A stretch of 64,000 nucleotides of DNA from Lachnospiraceae bacterium. Its GTDB lineage: Bacteria; Bacillota; Clostridia; Lachnospirales; Lachnospiraceae. Under the pieces are notes generated by a model that ran no database searches, had not been told where the DNA came from, and saw nothing but the letters and a program-made list of their open reading frames with translations. The stretch covers positions 1 to 64,000 of the forward strand of contig CAJTGD010000023.1 of the NCBI GenBank assembly GCA_910575475.1. The letters are read 5' to 3'. This document shows positions 7,655-15,938 of the stretch, piece by piece (position 1 is the stretch's first letter; each line of letters opens with the position of its first letter). The position numbers were made by a program, and so were the translations under genes.

Positions 7655-9325
7655 TCAAATTAACAAGTTCTTTCCTGACAATTCCTTAAAACGGATCCAA
7701 ATCTGCTCCCGCGTCACCTGGATCCGTTCTACCAGCCTTTGAACTAAAATCCGTTTCGTATCGGAATCCGCTTCCTGAAAAATCTGTTTCCAAGGAGGGA
7801 TTGCTTTCCGGATTTCTTCCCGCTTCCCTGCATTTTCTTCCAGCTTACTTCGCCTCTTCCTGCACCTTTGTACCGCCTGCTCCTGCTCCAGCACTTTGTT
7901 TCTCTGGCTTCTGACGGCTTCCGCCAGCTCTTCCGCCGTAAATCCGCACTCGCCTGTGATCGCGTCCGGGATCTTTCCTTCCATCACTTCGATCCCTTTT
8001 TGCAGTTTTCGCAGTAACGCCTCTTCCTTCTTCCATTCTGCTTCCGCGATTTTTTTCCTGGTTTTCAGCTTTTCAAAAACAGCAGCGTCAGCATCCTCGT
8101 TTTCCAGAAGTCTCTCAATATATTCTCCAAGACATTGGAATACTGCCCTTTCCATCCTCTCCGCATGAAACAGCGCTGTCGGATGATCTGCCATTCCATC
8201 CCCATTCCGGCATCGGTACATCGGAGTCCTGCTGGATCTCCTTTCCCCGGTTCCTTTGATCGTCCAGTAATGATACCGGCTCCCATTTGTAAGCTTTCCC
8301 CCGCAGTACCCGCAGTAACTCATATCGATCAGGGGGAGCATCCCGTCATTCCTTCTGATCACAGAAACCGCCTGGTCTGGCTGCTTCTTTTGGTATCGGT
8401 TCGACCTTCTCTTTCTTTTTTCCTGTACCCGGTTCCATATGTCCTCCTCGATGATCCGGATCTCCTCATTGGGTTTCTCAGCCCTGATCCAGTCCGACTG
8501 GTCCAGACGATGGTATGTTCCATTGATCCGTTCCCGCCTTTTATATGCCGTATAGCCCGCATACACGGGATTGGTCAGAATACTGGTGATCGTTCCGGCC
8601 TTCCATACATCCCGGGGCGCAAGCTGTCTGTAACAGGGATCTTCATTTAAAATGTTTGCGATCTTCACAGAGCCGTATTCCTGATTCAAAGACAAAGAAT
8701 AGATGTGCTTTACCGTCTCCGCCTGCCGCGGAACGATCTTCAATGTGTGCAGGGCACGCCCATGCTTGCTCAGCTCCCCGGACAGTACAAGCTCATATCC
8801 GTAAGGCGCCGCCCCGCCCATGAATTTTCCCTTCTGTACCAGCTTCTGGGCCGTATCCTTTACCCGCATCCCGGTATCCGAGCTGCTCTTCTGGGCATTT
8901 CCATAGCGGAGGGCCAGCATCATCTGACCCATGATATCATCCGCCTCCGGGCTGATGCATCCGTCCTTTACCGTATAAACATCTACCCCGCAGCTTTTTA
9001 AAGCCATGATATAGGCTCCCATCTCCCACATGCGTCTTCCCACCCGGTCATCCTTATAAGCCGCCAGGATCTCATATTCCCGCTTCCCGGCATCCTCCAG
9101 CGCTTCCTGGAGTGTTTCTCTTTTGGAGACCGCATGTTTGTAGCCGCTTCTGCTCCCCTCAAAATATTCTTTTTCATCCAGTACCCAGTCCTCGTGCTGT
9201 CCGATATAATCCAGCACGATCTGTCTTTGGACCGACAGGTCCCCGTCTGCTTCCAGCTGCTGATTAGAGCTGACCCGCAGCAGCATTCTGACACGCTTCA
9301 CAGAACAATCCGCTTCCTTTTTCAT
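7655..9325 (-). CDS. large serine recombinase (site-specific integrase/excisionase)
   Basis: A 556-aa protein. The N-terminal catalytic domain begins RVRMLLRVSSNQQ, with the nucleophile Ser19 in RVS, and has the arginine-bearing YKDDRVGR segment. A Recombinase domain follows (GGAAPYGYEL and SILTNPVYAGYTAYKRR), then a zinc ribbon starting CGYCGG with a later YRC, and a charged coiled coil over about residues 425-515, the part that controls integration versus excision in this family. ATG 9325 is preferred over an upstream TTG because it begins just before the catalytic strand and has AGG nearby. It lies 77 bases from the element's left end and points toward it, the usual place for the gene that moves the element. 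Confidence 0.93.
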   Translation of the reverse strand: MKKEADCSVKRVRMLLRVSSNQQLEADGDLSVQRQIVLDYIGQHEDWVLDEKEYFEGSRSGYKHAVSKRETLQEALEDAGKREYEILAAYKDDRVGRRMWEMGAYIMALKSCGVDVYTVKDGCISPEADDIMGQMMLALRYGNAQKSSSDTGMRVKDTAQKLVQKGKFMGGAAPYGYELVLSGELSKHGRALHTLKIVPRQAETVKHIYSLSLNQEYGSVKIANILNEDPCYRQLAPRDVWKAGTITSILTNPVYAGYTAYKRRERINGTYHRLDQSDWIRAEKPNEEIRIIEEDIWNRVQEKRKRRSNRYQKKQPDQAVSVIRRNDGMLPLIDMSYCGYCGGKLTNGSRYHYWTIKGTGERRSSRTPMYRCRNGDGMADHPTALFHAERMERAVFQCLGEYIERLLENEDADAAVFEKLKTRKKIAEAEWKKEEALLRKLQKGIEVMEGKIPDAITGECGFTAEELAEAVRSQRNKVLEQEQAVQRCRKRRSKLEENAGKREEIRKAIPPWKQIFQEADSDTKRILVQRLVERIQVTREQIWIRFKELSGKNLLI

Positions 9326-9413
9326 CACTGCCTGGCACAGTGATCCGGTTTCTAATATTCCTATTATCTTCAGGCCCGTCCTATTCCTGAAATACAATGG
9401 GGCTGTCGGAAAA

Positions 9414-9605
9414 TCATAAATTCATTTTTTCCAGCAATACACTGGTCAGGATTTCCCGGATTTCCTGTCTCAGCTGCTCTTCATCTCCTGGCTGGATTCC
9501 CGAGCGTTCTCCTTCCTGTACGGATCGCTGTTCCGCCGGAAATTCCAAAATCACCTTGATGCCCTCCACGTCCATGCAAACCTGCCGGTATTCATTCTCA
9601 GACAT
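9414..9605 (-). CDS. small acidic protein upstream of the recombinase
   Basis: A 63-aa ORF with AGGAGAAG 3 bases before its ATG. It is hydrophilic, with short stretches such as EGIKVILEFP and an amphipathic C-terminal helix (EEQLRQEIREILTSVLLEKM). I do not recognise a family. It lies 88 bases before the recombinase on the same strand and is probably co-transcribed with it. Small genes in this place often encode accessory or directionality factors, but nothing in the sequence proves this. Confidence 0.6.
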   Translation of the reverse strand: MSENEYRQVCMDVEGIKVILEFPAEQRSVQEGERSGIQPGDEEQLRQEIREILTSVLLEKMNL

Positions 9606-9748
9606 AACTTCTCCTGAATCTCCCGCATATCTCTGACGGTGCTTTTCTACTATAACTATTTCCCAAAGTTAGATTCTATTCCCTCTACTGCAAAGCCAAC
9701 TGCCTGAACCAATGCAGTTTACGCATGCACTTCTTTTTTCTTGCAAAC

Positions 9749-9779
9749 GCCGGATTGGGCTGATCTGCCCTCTTCCGGC
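9749..9779 (-). terminator. hairpin just after the ABC operon, no clear T-run
   Basis: GCCGGA-tt-GGGC and GCCC-tc-TTCCGGC form a stem with a 6-base loop, 7 bases after the stop of the second ABC gene. The T-run expected of an intrinsic terminator is missing on the minus strand, so it may only slow or protect the transcript end. Confidence 0.4.
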
Positions 9780-9786
9780 CCGGTCC

Positions 9787-11625
9787 CTATGCCGTCTTCT
9801 CAAACTGAGAATTATACAGCTCTGCATAGAATCCATTTTTCGCAATCAATTCCTCGTGATTTCCCTGTTCCACAATATCCCCGTCCTTCATGACCAGGAT
9901 CAGGTCCGCGTCCCGGATGGTGGAGAGCCGATGGGCGATCACAAAGCTGGTTCTGCCCTTCATCAGGGTATCCATGGCCTTCTGGATCTGGATCTCCGTC
10001 CGGGTATCCACGGAGCTTGTGGCCTCATCCAGGATCAGGATCTTCGGATCCGCCAGAATGGCCCTGGCAATGGTCAGGAGCTGCTTCTGTCCCTGGGATA
10101 CATTGCTGGCTTCCTCATTCAATTCCATATCATACCCGCCCGGCAGAGTCTGCACAAACCGGTGCACCCTGGCTGCCTTGGCCGCCGCGATCACTTCCTC
10201 GTCGGAGGCATCCAGCTTCCCATACCGGATATTGTCCCGGATGCTGCCGTGGAACAGCCAGGTATCCTGCAGTACCATACCGAACATCATGCGTAGCTCG
10301 CTACGGTTAAAGTCCCGGACATTGTGGCCGTCAATGAGGATGGCCCCGCTGTTCACATCATAGAACCGCATCAGGAGCTTGATCATGGTGGTCTTTCCGG
10401 CTCCGGTGGGACCTACGATGGCAATCTTCTGCCCTTCCATGACCTTTGCGGAAAAATCATGGACAATGGTTTTCTCCGGATCATAGCCGAAATGCACATG
10501 GGAAAATTCTACATTTCCCAGAAGGCCGTCCACAGATACCGGATCCGGCACGGTCTGGTCCTCCTCCTCTTCCTCCAGAAACGCAAAGACACGCTCCGAA
10601 GCCGCCGCGGTGGACTGCAGCATGTTCGCCACCTGTGCCACCTGCTGGATGGGCTGGGTGAAGTTCCGCACATACTGGGTAAAGGACTGGATATCCCCCA
10701 CCTCAATGGCCTGCTTGATGGCCAGGTAGCCGCCCAGAATGGCCACTCCCACATAGCCCAGATTGCCCACAAACTGCATGATGGGCATCATCATGCCGGA
10801 CAAGAACTGGGATTTCCACGCAGAATCATAAAGCTGCTGGTTCGTCTTTTCAAAGGTTTCTATCGTCTCCTCTTCCTTGTTAAACGCCTTGATGATATTG
10901 TGGCCCGAATAGACCTCCTCCACCTGGCCGTTTACATTTCCCAGAAATTCCTGCTGTCCCCGGAAATATTTCTGGGATTTGGACATGATGAGGGAGATCA
11001 TGGCAACGGAAACCGGCAGCATCAGAAGCGCGACCAGTGTCATCAGCGGACTGATGGAGAGCATCATGATCAGCACGCCCACCATCTGGGTCACGGAGGT
11101 GATCATCTGTGTGGCGCTCTGATTCAGACTCTGCCCCAGCGTATCCACGTCGTTCGTGACCCGGGAAAGAACCTCCCCGTAGGTCATTTTGTCAAAATAA
11201 CTCATAGGCATCCGGTTGATCTTCTCCGAGATTGCCTTTCGGAAGCGGTAGGTCGTCTTCTGGGAGATCCCGGTCATGATATATCCCTGGATAAAGGAAA
11301 ATACCGCGCTCACCCCATAGAGTCCCAGCGTCAGCAGCAGGATCCGTCCGATCTTTTCAAAATCCATGCCGCCGGTTCCGGACACCCTGCTGACCAGGCC
11401 GTTGAAAATCTCCGTCGTCGCCTTCCCCAGGATCTTCGGCCCCAGGATATTGAAGATCGTGCCGCCCACCGCAAAGATCAGTACAAACAGCATCTGAATT
11501 TTGTAGATGCTCATATAGCGGACCAGCTTTTTGATGGTGCCCTTAAAATCCTTCGCTTTTTCTCCCGGTCTCATCCCATGGCCGTGTCCCCGGCCTGCAG
11601 GCCCTCTTCTCTGCTCTCTACTCAT
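9787..11625 (-). CDS. ABC exporter half-transporter, consensus ATPase subunit
   Basis: A 612-aa protein: about 20 Arg/Gly-rich residues, six membrane segments (from ~residue 45 to 330), then a nucleotide-binding domain. Walker A is GPTGAGKTT, Walker B ILILDEATSSVD with the catalytic Glu, and the signature is degenerate, VSQGQ in place of LSGGQ. Its first 8 bases overlap the end of the partner gene, so the two are coupled. Degenerate features shared between partners are typical of heterodimeric exporters such as BmrCD, EfrCD or TM287/288, where only one of two ATP sites hydrolyses. Likely substrate: a drug or lipid-like compound. It is cargo of the integrated element. Confidence 0.9.
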   Translation of the reverse strand: MSREQRRGPAGRGHGHGMRPGEKAKDFKGTIKKLVRYMSIYKIQMLFVLIFAVGGTIFNILGPKILGKATTEIFNGLVSRVSGTGGMDFEKIGRILLLTLGLYGVSAVFSFIQGYIMTGISQKTTYRFRKAISEKINRMPMSYFDKMTYGEVLSRVTNDVDTLGQSLNQSATQMITSVTQMVGVLIMMLSISPLMTLVALLMLPVSVAMISLIMSKSQKYFRGQQEFLGNVNGQVEEVYSGHNIIKAFNKEEETIETFEKTNQQLYDSAWKSQFLSGMMMPIMQFVGNLGYVGVAILGGYLAIKQAIEVGDIQSFTQYVRNFTQPIQQVAQVANMLQSTAAASERVFAFLEEEEEDQTVPDPVSVDGLLGNVEFSHVHFGYDPEKTIVHDFSAKVMEGQKIAIVGPTGAGKTTMIKLLMRFYDVNSGAILIDGHNVRDFNRSELRMMFGMVLQDTWLFHGSIRDNIRYGKLDASDEEVIAAAKAARVHRFVQTLPGGYDMELNEEASNVSQGQKQLLTIARAILADPKILILDEATSSVDTRTEIQIQKAMDTLMKGRTSFVIAHRLSTIRDADLILVMKDGDIVEQGNHEELIAKNGFYAELYNSQFEKTA

Positions 11626-13879
11626 GGGTCAGTTCCTCCTTTCCGGAATCGATTCCTGTTTCAGCAAGCTCCTGTTCCGACAGTTGGGATTCCGCAATCT
11701 GCCGGTATACTTCACAGTCCCTCAAAAGTTCCCTGTGGGTGCCGATCCCCGCCACTTCTCCGTCGTCCAGTACAATGATCTGCTCCGCATGGAGAATGGT
11801 GCTGATCCGCTGCGCCACGATCAGGACCGTACTGTCTTCTGTCTTTTCCTTCAGAGCCTTCCGCAGTGTCACATCGGTCTTATAGTCCAGCGCGGAAAAG
11901 CTGTCGTCAAAAATAAACACATCCGGATGCTTTGCCACCGCTCTCGCAATGGACAGGCGCTGCTTCTGCCCGCCGGAAACATTTGCCCCTCCCTGGGAGA
12001 TGGAACTTTCAAACCGATCCGGCTTCGTATCGATAAATTCCATGGCCTGGGCGATCTCTGCCGCCTCCTGCATTTCCCCGTGGGACCCTTTTTGATTCCC
12101 GAACAGGATATTGGAGCCGATGGTCCCGGAGAACAGCACTCCCTTCTGAGGCACATAGCCCAGCTTTTCCCGCAGATCATGCTGGCGAAGCTCCCGGATA
12201 TCGATGCCGTCCAGGGTGATGGAGCCCTCTGTCACATCGTAAAAACGGGGAATCAGGTTCACCAGAGTGGATTTTCCGCTTCCGGTGCTTCCGATGATGG
12301 CTGTCGTCTCGCCCGGCTTTGCCGTAAATGTGATATCGTGAAGCACATCCTCATGGGCCCCCGGATACCGGAAGGATACGCGGTCAAAGCGCAGCACTCC
12401 TTCTGTTTTTTCCGGAAGCTGCTTCGGCTCCTTCGGATCGTGGATCAACGTCTCGCTGGTCAGCACTTCATCCACACGCTCTGCCGCCACAGCCGCCCTG
12501 GGCAGCATAATGGAGATCATGCACAGCATCAGGAAGCTCATGATGATCTGCATGGTGTACTGGATAAATGCCATCATATCCCCGACCTGCATCTGCCCGT
12601 CGTTGATTCCGTGTGCCCCGGTCCAGATGATCAGGACCGAGACGCCGTTCATAATGATCATCATCAAAGGCATCATAAAGGTCATGGCCCGATTGACAAA
12701 CAGGTTCGTCCTGGTCAGATCCAGATTCGCCGTGTCAAACCGCTTTTCCTCGTGCTTTTCCGTGCTGAATGCCCGGATCACGGAAAGCCCGGTCAGGATC
12801 TCCCTTGTCACCAGGTTCAGCCGGTCTACCAGCTTCTGCATGATCTTAAACTTGGGCATGGCTACCGTAAAGAGCAGCAGGATCACAAGCCCGATCAGGA
12901 GGACTGCCAGCCCAATGATCCAGGACATGGACACATTGGTCCGGAATACCTGGTAGATCCCCCCTGCCGCCAGGATCGGCGCATACAATACCATGCGCAG
13001 CAGCATGACCATGAGCATCTGGATCTGCTGGATGTCGTTGGTGCTCCGGGTGATGAGAGAGGCCGTGGAAAACTGGTCAAACTCATTGTTGGAAAAGCCC
13101 ACCACCTTGCGGAATACCTTTCCCCGCAGATCCCGCCCGGAGGCGGCTCCCACTCTGGAGGCCAGAAGTCCTACCAGGACGCTGGAGAGCATGCCCAGAA
13201 ACGCAAGTCCGATCATCTTCGCCCCGGTCCTTGTAAGATATCCGAGCTGAAGCTGATCCATGTCCATCCCCAGCTCCTGATAGGCGGTTTTCACATAGGA
13301 GATGGCCGCCTGCTCCAGGATCGTTTCCGGCATATCCGCCGTCTGGCTTTGGATCTCTTCCAGCATCTGCTCCACCTGCTCTGGAGGGAGCATTCCAAGG
13401 ATATTGAATACATCCCCGTCCTCCGGCACCATTTCCGTAGGGATCCCTGCCATAAGCTGTGCCTGGATCTGCTCCGTGGTATCGCTTCCGGAAGAAAAGC
13501 CCTGAATAAGCATCATAGGCAGACTCAGGATCCCGGCAAGCTCGTCATAGGCTTCGCCGCCCTCCTCCGCCTCCTCATGCATGCTCTCCTTTAAGACAAA
13601 TGCCTCTTTGTCATAAGACGAGAAGTCCTCCTCATAGGCATCCAATACCTTCTCCTGGTCCTCCGGATCCGGAAGGAGGATCAGGATCCGTTCCATCCCT
13701 TCCCGGGAAACGGCTTTCGGAACCGGCTCACTGATCCCGCCCTGCTGGATGCCCACGTTGACAATGTCCGAGGTGTAGGCCGGCAGGGACAGATCACAGT
13801 ATGCCTGCACGATCAGGATCAGGAACACAAGGAGCACCGTTTTCCAGTACATCCCCATATATTGAAATAATTTTCGCAT
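11618..13879 (-). CDS. ABC exporter half-transporter, degenerate ATPase subunit
   Basis: A 753-aa partner protein. After the first membrane helix there is an acidic insertion of about 150 residues (roughly 45-195) before the remaining membrane helices, placed outside the membrane by topology. The ATPase domain has Walker A GSTGSGKST, a good signature VSGGQKQR, and Walker B VFIFDDSFSALD, where Asp replaces the catalytic Glu. This Asp and the partner's weak signature build the same, degenerate ATP site, which supports a heterodimer. RBS AAAGGAGACG precedes ATG 13879. It follows the MarR gene by 37 bases, in one operon. Confidence 0.9.
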   Translation of the reverse strand: MRKLFQYMGMYWKTVLLVFLILIVQAYCDLSLPAYTSDIVNVGIQQGGISEPVPKAVSREGMERILILLPDPEDQEKVLDAYEEDFSSYDKEAFVLKESMHEEAEEGGEAYDELAGILSLPMMLIQGFSSGSDTTEQIQAQLMAGIPTEMVPEDGDVFNILGMLPPEQVEQMLEEIQSQTADMPETILEQAAISYVKTAYQELGMDMDQLQLGYLTRTGAKMIGLAFLGMLSSVLVGLLASRVGAASGRDLRGKVFRKVVGFSNNEFDQFSTASLITRSTNDIQQIQMLMVMLLRMVLYAPILAAGGIYQVFRTNVSMSWIIGLAVLLIGLVILLLFTVAMPKFKIMQKLVDRLNLVTREILTGLSVIRAFSTEKHEEKRFDTANLDLTRTNLFVNRAMTFMMPLMMIIMNGVSVLIIWTGAHGINDGQMQVGDMMAFIQYTMQIIMSFLMLCMISIMLPRAAVAAERVDEVLTSETLIHDPKEPKQLPEKTEGVLRFDRVSFRYPGAHEDVLHDITFTAKPGETTAIIGSTGSGKSTLVNLIPRFYDVTEGSITLDGIDIRELRQHDLREKLGYVPQKGVLFSGTIGSNILFGNQKGSHGEMQEAAEIAQAMEFIDTKPDRFESSISQGGANVSGGQKQRLSIARAVAKHPDVFIFDDSFSALDYKTDVTLRKALKEKTEDSTVLIVAQRISTILHAEQIIVLDDGEVAGIGTHRELLRDCEVYRQIAESQLSEQELAETGIDSGKEELTHE

Positions 13880-13916
13880 CGTTCGTCTCCTTTCTCAAGT
13901 TGGTCACTTCGCGCCA

Positions 13917-14381
13917 TCACATCGGCGGCCGCAGGACGGAAGGATCCTGACCTTCCATCAGATTATCCCGGACCTGTACGAGCAGGCGCTTCAGCAGCAG
14001 AGTCTCCTCCATACTCATTCCCCGGAACACCATTTCTTCAATCTGCTTCCCTACCCTGCAGATGTCATCAATAAAAGCCTTCCCCTTCTCCGTAACGCAA
14101 AGCCGCAGGATCCGCTGATCCTTTTCGTCCGGCTTGCGCCGGATATACTCCAGCTTTTCCATCTTCTGGATGACGGAGGTGATGGTGGGGGGCGTCAGGT
14201 TCATCTTTTTGGCAAGCTCTCTCTGGGACAGCTCCCCTTCCTGATTCAATACAAATAATATTCCCGCCTGGCCCGGCTTTAAATCATACTTTCCAAACAT
14301 CTCCTTCGCGTGGCAGCTGCTCAGGTGCGTCACCTGGGCCAGCACTCCCAGAGTCTGCATATGATCCGCGTTCATATCCAT
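13917..14381 (-). CDS. MarR-family transcriptional regulator
   Basis: A 154-aa winged-helix repressor with LTPPTITSVIQKMEKLEYIRRKPDEKDQR in outline: recognition helix PPTITSVIQKME, wing with the typical DEKDQR arginine, and N- and C-terminal dimer helices. RBS AAAGGAGG lies 9 bases before ATG 14381. It heads the operon with the two ABC genes. A near-perfect palindrome just downstream of its promoter is the likely operator, so it should repress itself and the exporter until a substrate binds. MarR-ABC-ABC is a frequent arrangement in Clostridia. Confidence 0.92.
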   Translation of the reverse strand: MDMNADHMQTLGVLAQVTHLSSCHAKEMFGKYDLKPGQAGILFVLNQEGELSQRELAKKMNLTPPTITSVIQKMEKLEYIRRKPDEKDQRILRLCVTEKGKAFIDDICRVGKQIEEMVFRGMSMEETLLLKRLLVQVRDNLMEGQDPSVLRPPM

Positions 14382-14404
14382 CCTGTCTGTCCTCCTTTCA
14401 TTTA

Positions 14405-14451
14405 GTTAGATGTCTAACGGATATTTTATGGTTATTCACAATATTTGTCAA
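14405..14451 (-). promoter_or_regulatory. MarR-ABC operon promoter with palindromic operator
   Basis: Minus strand: TTGACA (14446-14451), 17-base spacer, TAAAAT (14423-14428). Four bases after the -10 box lies GTTAGA-TG-TCTAAC (14405-14418), with perfect 6-base arms, covering the expected transcription start. Position and symmetry fit MarR repression. Confidence 0.8.
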
Positions 14452-14775
14452 TATCCAGTTCTCTATTTCATGATTTTTTTATACTTTTTATCCATAATTT
14501 AGTTTGATATCGAATTATATACCGTATTTTCTCCGGAGGTCGCTGTATTTTATCCCGAAAGCATGTAAACGAAAACTTAGAAATCACTTTCCGGACGGTT
14601 TATGTTACGTTTATGTTGCGGTATCTTCCCATCGCTTTTGGCAGGGATTTTTCTATGGTGTTTTGTTCTCTTAAAAAGATCAGGCCGTCTCATTTTTACA
14701 ACCTTTGGCATACAGGAACGTTAGTAAAATCATTGCAAGGCGCTGAAAGTGAGACAAGAAAAAGGAGGATTTATT
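14452..14775 (+). other. AT-rich intergenic region before the XRE gene
   Basis: Together with the MarR promoter this leaves about 390 bases without a gene. It holds two direct copies of GTTTATGTT with an 11-base period (14598-14606 and 14609-14617), one helical turn apart, a likely site for a protein such as the XRE regulator or a recombination factor. Matching GTCTCA (14686 region) and TGAGAC just before the XRE ribosome site could form a long-range stem. No promoter hexamers stand out. Confidence 0.4.
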
Positions 14776-15042
14776 ATGCCAAAACCAAGAACACAGACAG
14801 GGGAGAAAAATCTTGTCGGCAAACATCTGATCGAGCTTCGTAAGAAAAGCAATTATTCCCAGCGTGACCTGGCCTACCGGCTCCAGCTTGCCGGATATGA
14901 TATGGATAAAAATGTGATCACAAGAATTGAAACCAATAAACGGTATGTAACCGATCTGGAATTGAAGGCATTAAAGGAGATCTTCCATGTGTCATACGAT
15001 TATCTGATCGACGGAGCGGAAGCTTCTAAGGAGACACGGTAG
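14776..15042 (+). CDS. XRE-family helix-turn-helix regulator
   Basis: An 88-aa protein that is almost wholly one HTH_3 domain: LIELRKKSNYSQRDLAYRL, then NVITRIETNKRYVTDLELKAL and a closing FHVSYDYLIDG. AAAGGAGG stands 7 bases before ATG 14776; an upstream in-frame start has no such site. It is the right-most gene of the element, pointing outward, 56 bases from the right core. Single-domain XRE proteins often control integrase or cargo genes, but its target is not shown by the sequence. Confidence 0.85.
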   Translation: MPKPRTQTGEKNLVGKHLIELRKKSNYSQRDLAYRLQLAGYDMDKNVITRIETNKRYVTDLELKALKEIFHVSYDYLIDGAEASKETR

Positions 15043-15078
15043 CTGCCGAAAACAGCGCTCCACAGAGTTCTCCCTGTA

Positions 15079-15101
15079 GAATCATCGGTGGTTTCGGGGT
15101 A
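15079..15101. other. right attachment site of the integrated element
   Basis: GAATCA (15079-15084) stands 13 bases before the GGTA core (15098-15101), mirror-symmetric to the left end. Host sequence resumes at 15102 with CCGGAACC, continuing the split gene in frame. Confidence 0.75.
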
Positions 15102-15684
15102 CCGGAACCGGGGGTACGATTTCACGATCACCTCTTCTACCGCATTTGACCACAAATGGATCCCGGAGCGGAACTACTTTAATACGATTTCCGTGATCGT
15201 GGATGAGCTTTTTGCAAATTATCTGTCCCGGCCCAATGTCCGGCAGCCGATCCTGACCCAGTACTGCGACGGCCAAAGGGTGTCCTGCCCCAACTGGATG
15301 CAGCAGTGGGGGTCCATGTCCCTGGGAGAACAGGGCTACTCTGCAATTGAGATCCTGCGGTATTATTATGGGGATAACATGTATATCAATACCGCACAGG
15401 AGATCTCCGGCGTTCCCTCTTCCTGGCCCGGCTATGTGCTGGAAAACGGCTCCAGCGGCGATAATGTCCGGCAGCTCCAGGAGCAGATCAATGTCATCGC
15501 CGGGGCATATCCTGCCATACCGAGTATCCAGGTGGATGGAATGTACGGCCCGGCGACTTCGGAAGCCGTCCGGGTATTCCAGTCGGTGTTCGGGCTTCCC
15601 CAGACCGGCACGGTAGATTACCGGACCTGGTACAAAATATCGGAAATCTATGTAGGAGTATCCCGGATCGCCGAATTGACCTGA
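15102..15684 (+). pseudogene. 3' half of the split SpoIID-like/peptidoglycan-binding gene
   Basis: This part continues the gene broken at 7577: the junction codon would be TAC (Tyr), followed by RNRGYDFTITSSTAFDHKW. It completes the SpoIID-like part (NYLSRPNVRQPILTQYCDG, then WGSMSLGEQGYSAIEILRYYYG) and ends with a PG_binding_1 domain of about 70 residues (GSSGDNVRQLQEQINVI ... VDGMYGPATSEAVRVFQSVFG). An open frame from GTG 15088 inside the element end could give a 198-aa fragment, but it has no good ribosome site. Joined parts would encode 430 aa. Confidence 0.88.
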
Positions 15685-15692
15685 AACCGTTA

Positions 15693-15739
15693 GATACAGA
15701 AAGCCTGCCACTGGAAGCCTTTCTGCATACGATGGTATA
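15693..15739 (+). repeat. dispersed palindromic repeat, copy 1
   Basis: Core CAGAAAGCCTGCC-act-GGAAGCCTTTCTG, then the tail CATACGATGGTATA. The stem has 12-13 pairs with one C-C mismatch and one change relative to copy 3. It lies 8 bases after the stop of the split gene. Same element as at 24817-24862 (opposite strand) and 34603-34650. Confidence 0.8.
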
Positions 15740-15744
15740 AAAGG

Positions 15745-15764
15745 GTGTGCGTTTTGACGCACAC
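15745..15764. repeat. perfect 8-bp hairpin
   Basis: GTGTGCGT-TTTG-ACGCACAC, a tight perfect hairpin between repeat copy 1 and the terminator. No T-run follows. Function unknown. Confidence 0.5.
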
Positions 15765-15816
15765 TCGCGCCGAAACGCGGCTGCATAAGCAGTCATTTTC
15801 CTATAGAACAAAAATT

Positions 15817-15867
15817 CTGCGCAGCCGCTCCCCCGGTTCCCCCCGAAAAGCGCTGCGCAGTTTTTTT
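15817..15867 (+). terminator. intrinsic terminator after the split gene
   Basis: CTGCGCAG (15817-15824) pairs with CTGCGCAG (15853-15860), with extra pairs inside (GC/AGCGC), followed by seven T on the plus strand (15861-15867). It ends rightward transcription from the split gene. Confidence 0.8.
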
Positions 15868-15938
15868 CCAACCGTATAGCTGGGATTTTTTTCATCCGGC
15901 TTCTGTCAAGCGTATCCTGTCCTGAGCCGGAATGCGTG

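Larger units (their letters stand above)
7574..15101. mobile_element. large-serine-recombinase element with ABC-exporter cargo, 7,524 bp
   Basis: The element separates two parts of one gene. Direct GGTA copies stand at 7574-7577 and 15098-15101; removing one copy with the DNA between them restores an in-frame 430-codon gene. Joining the element's own ends gives GAATCA-N13-GGTA-N13-TGATTC, a dyad centred on the core, as expected for an attP site. Contents: recombinase (77 bases from the left end), a 63-codon ORF, two ABC half-transporters, a MarR regulator and an XRE regulator at the right end. There is no conjugation, phage or replication gene, so it moves with its recombinase only or with help. 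The ends and the recombinase look intact. Confidence 0.85.

Noticed and set aside
10324..13594. Very long open frames on the plus strand opposite the two ABC genes (484 and 687 codons).
   Set aside because: They are antisense to genes with full ATPase motifs, have no ribosome sites, and read as His/Arg/Pro-rich protein without domains.
15088..15684. Right part of the split gene as a separate functional gene starting at GTG 15088.
   Set aside because: It lacks a ribosome site, starts inside the element end, and its first host codons continue the left half exactly.
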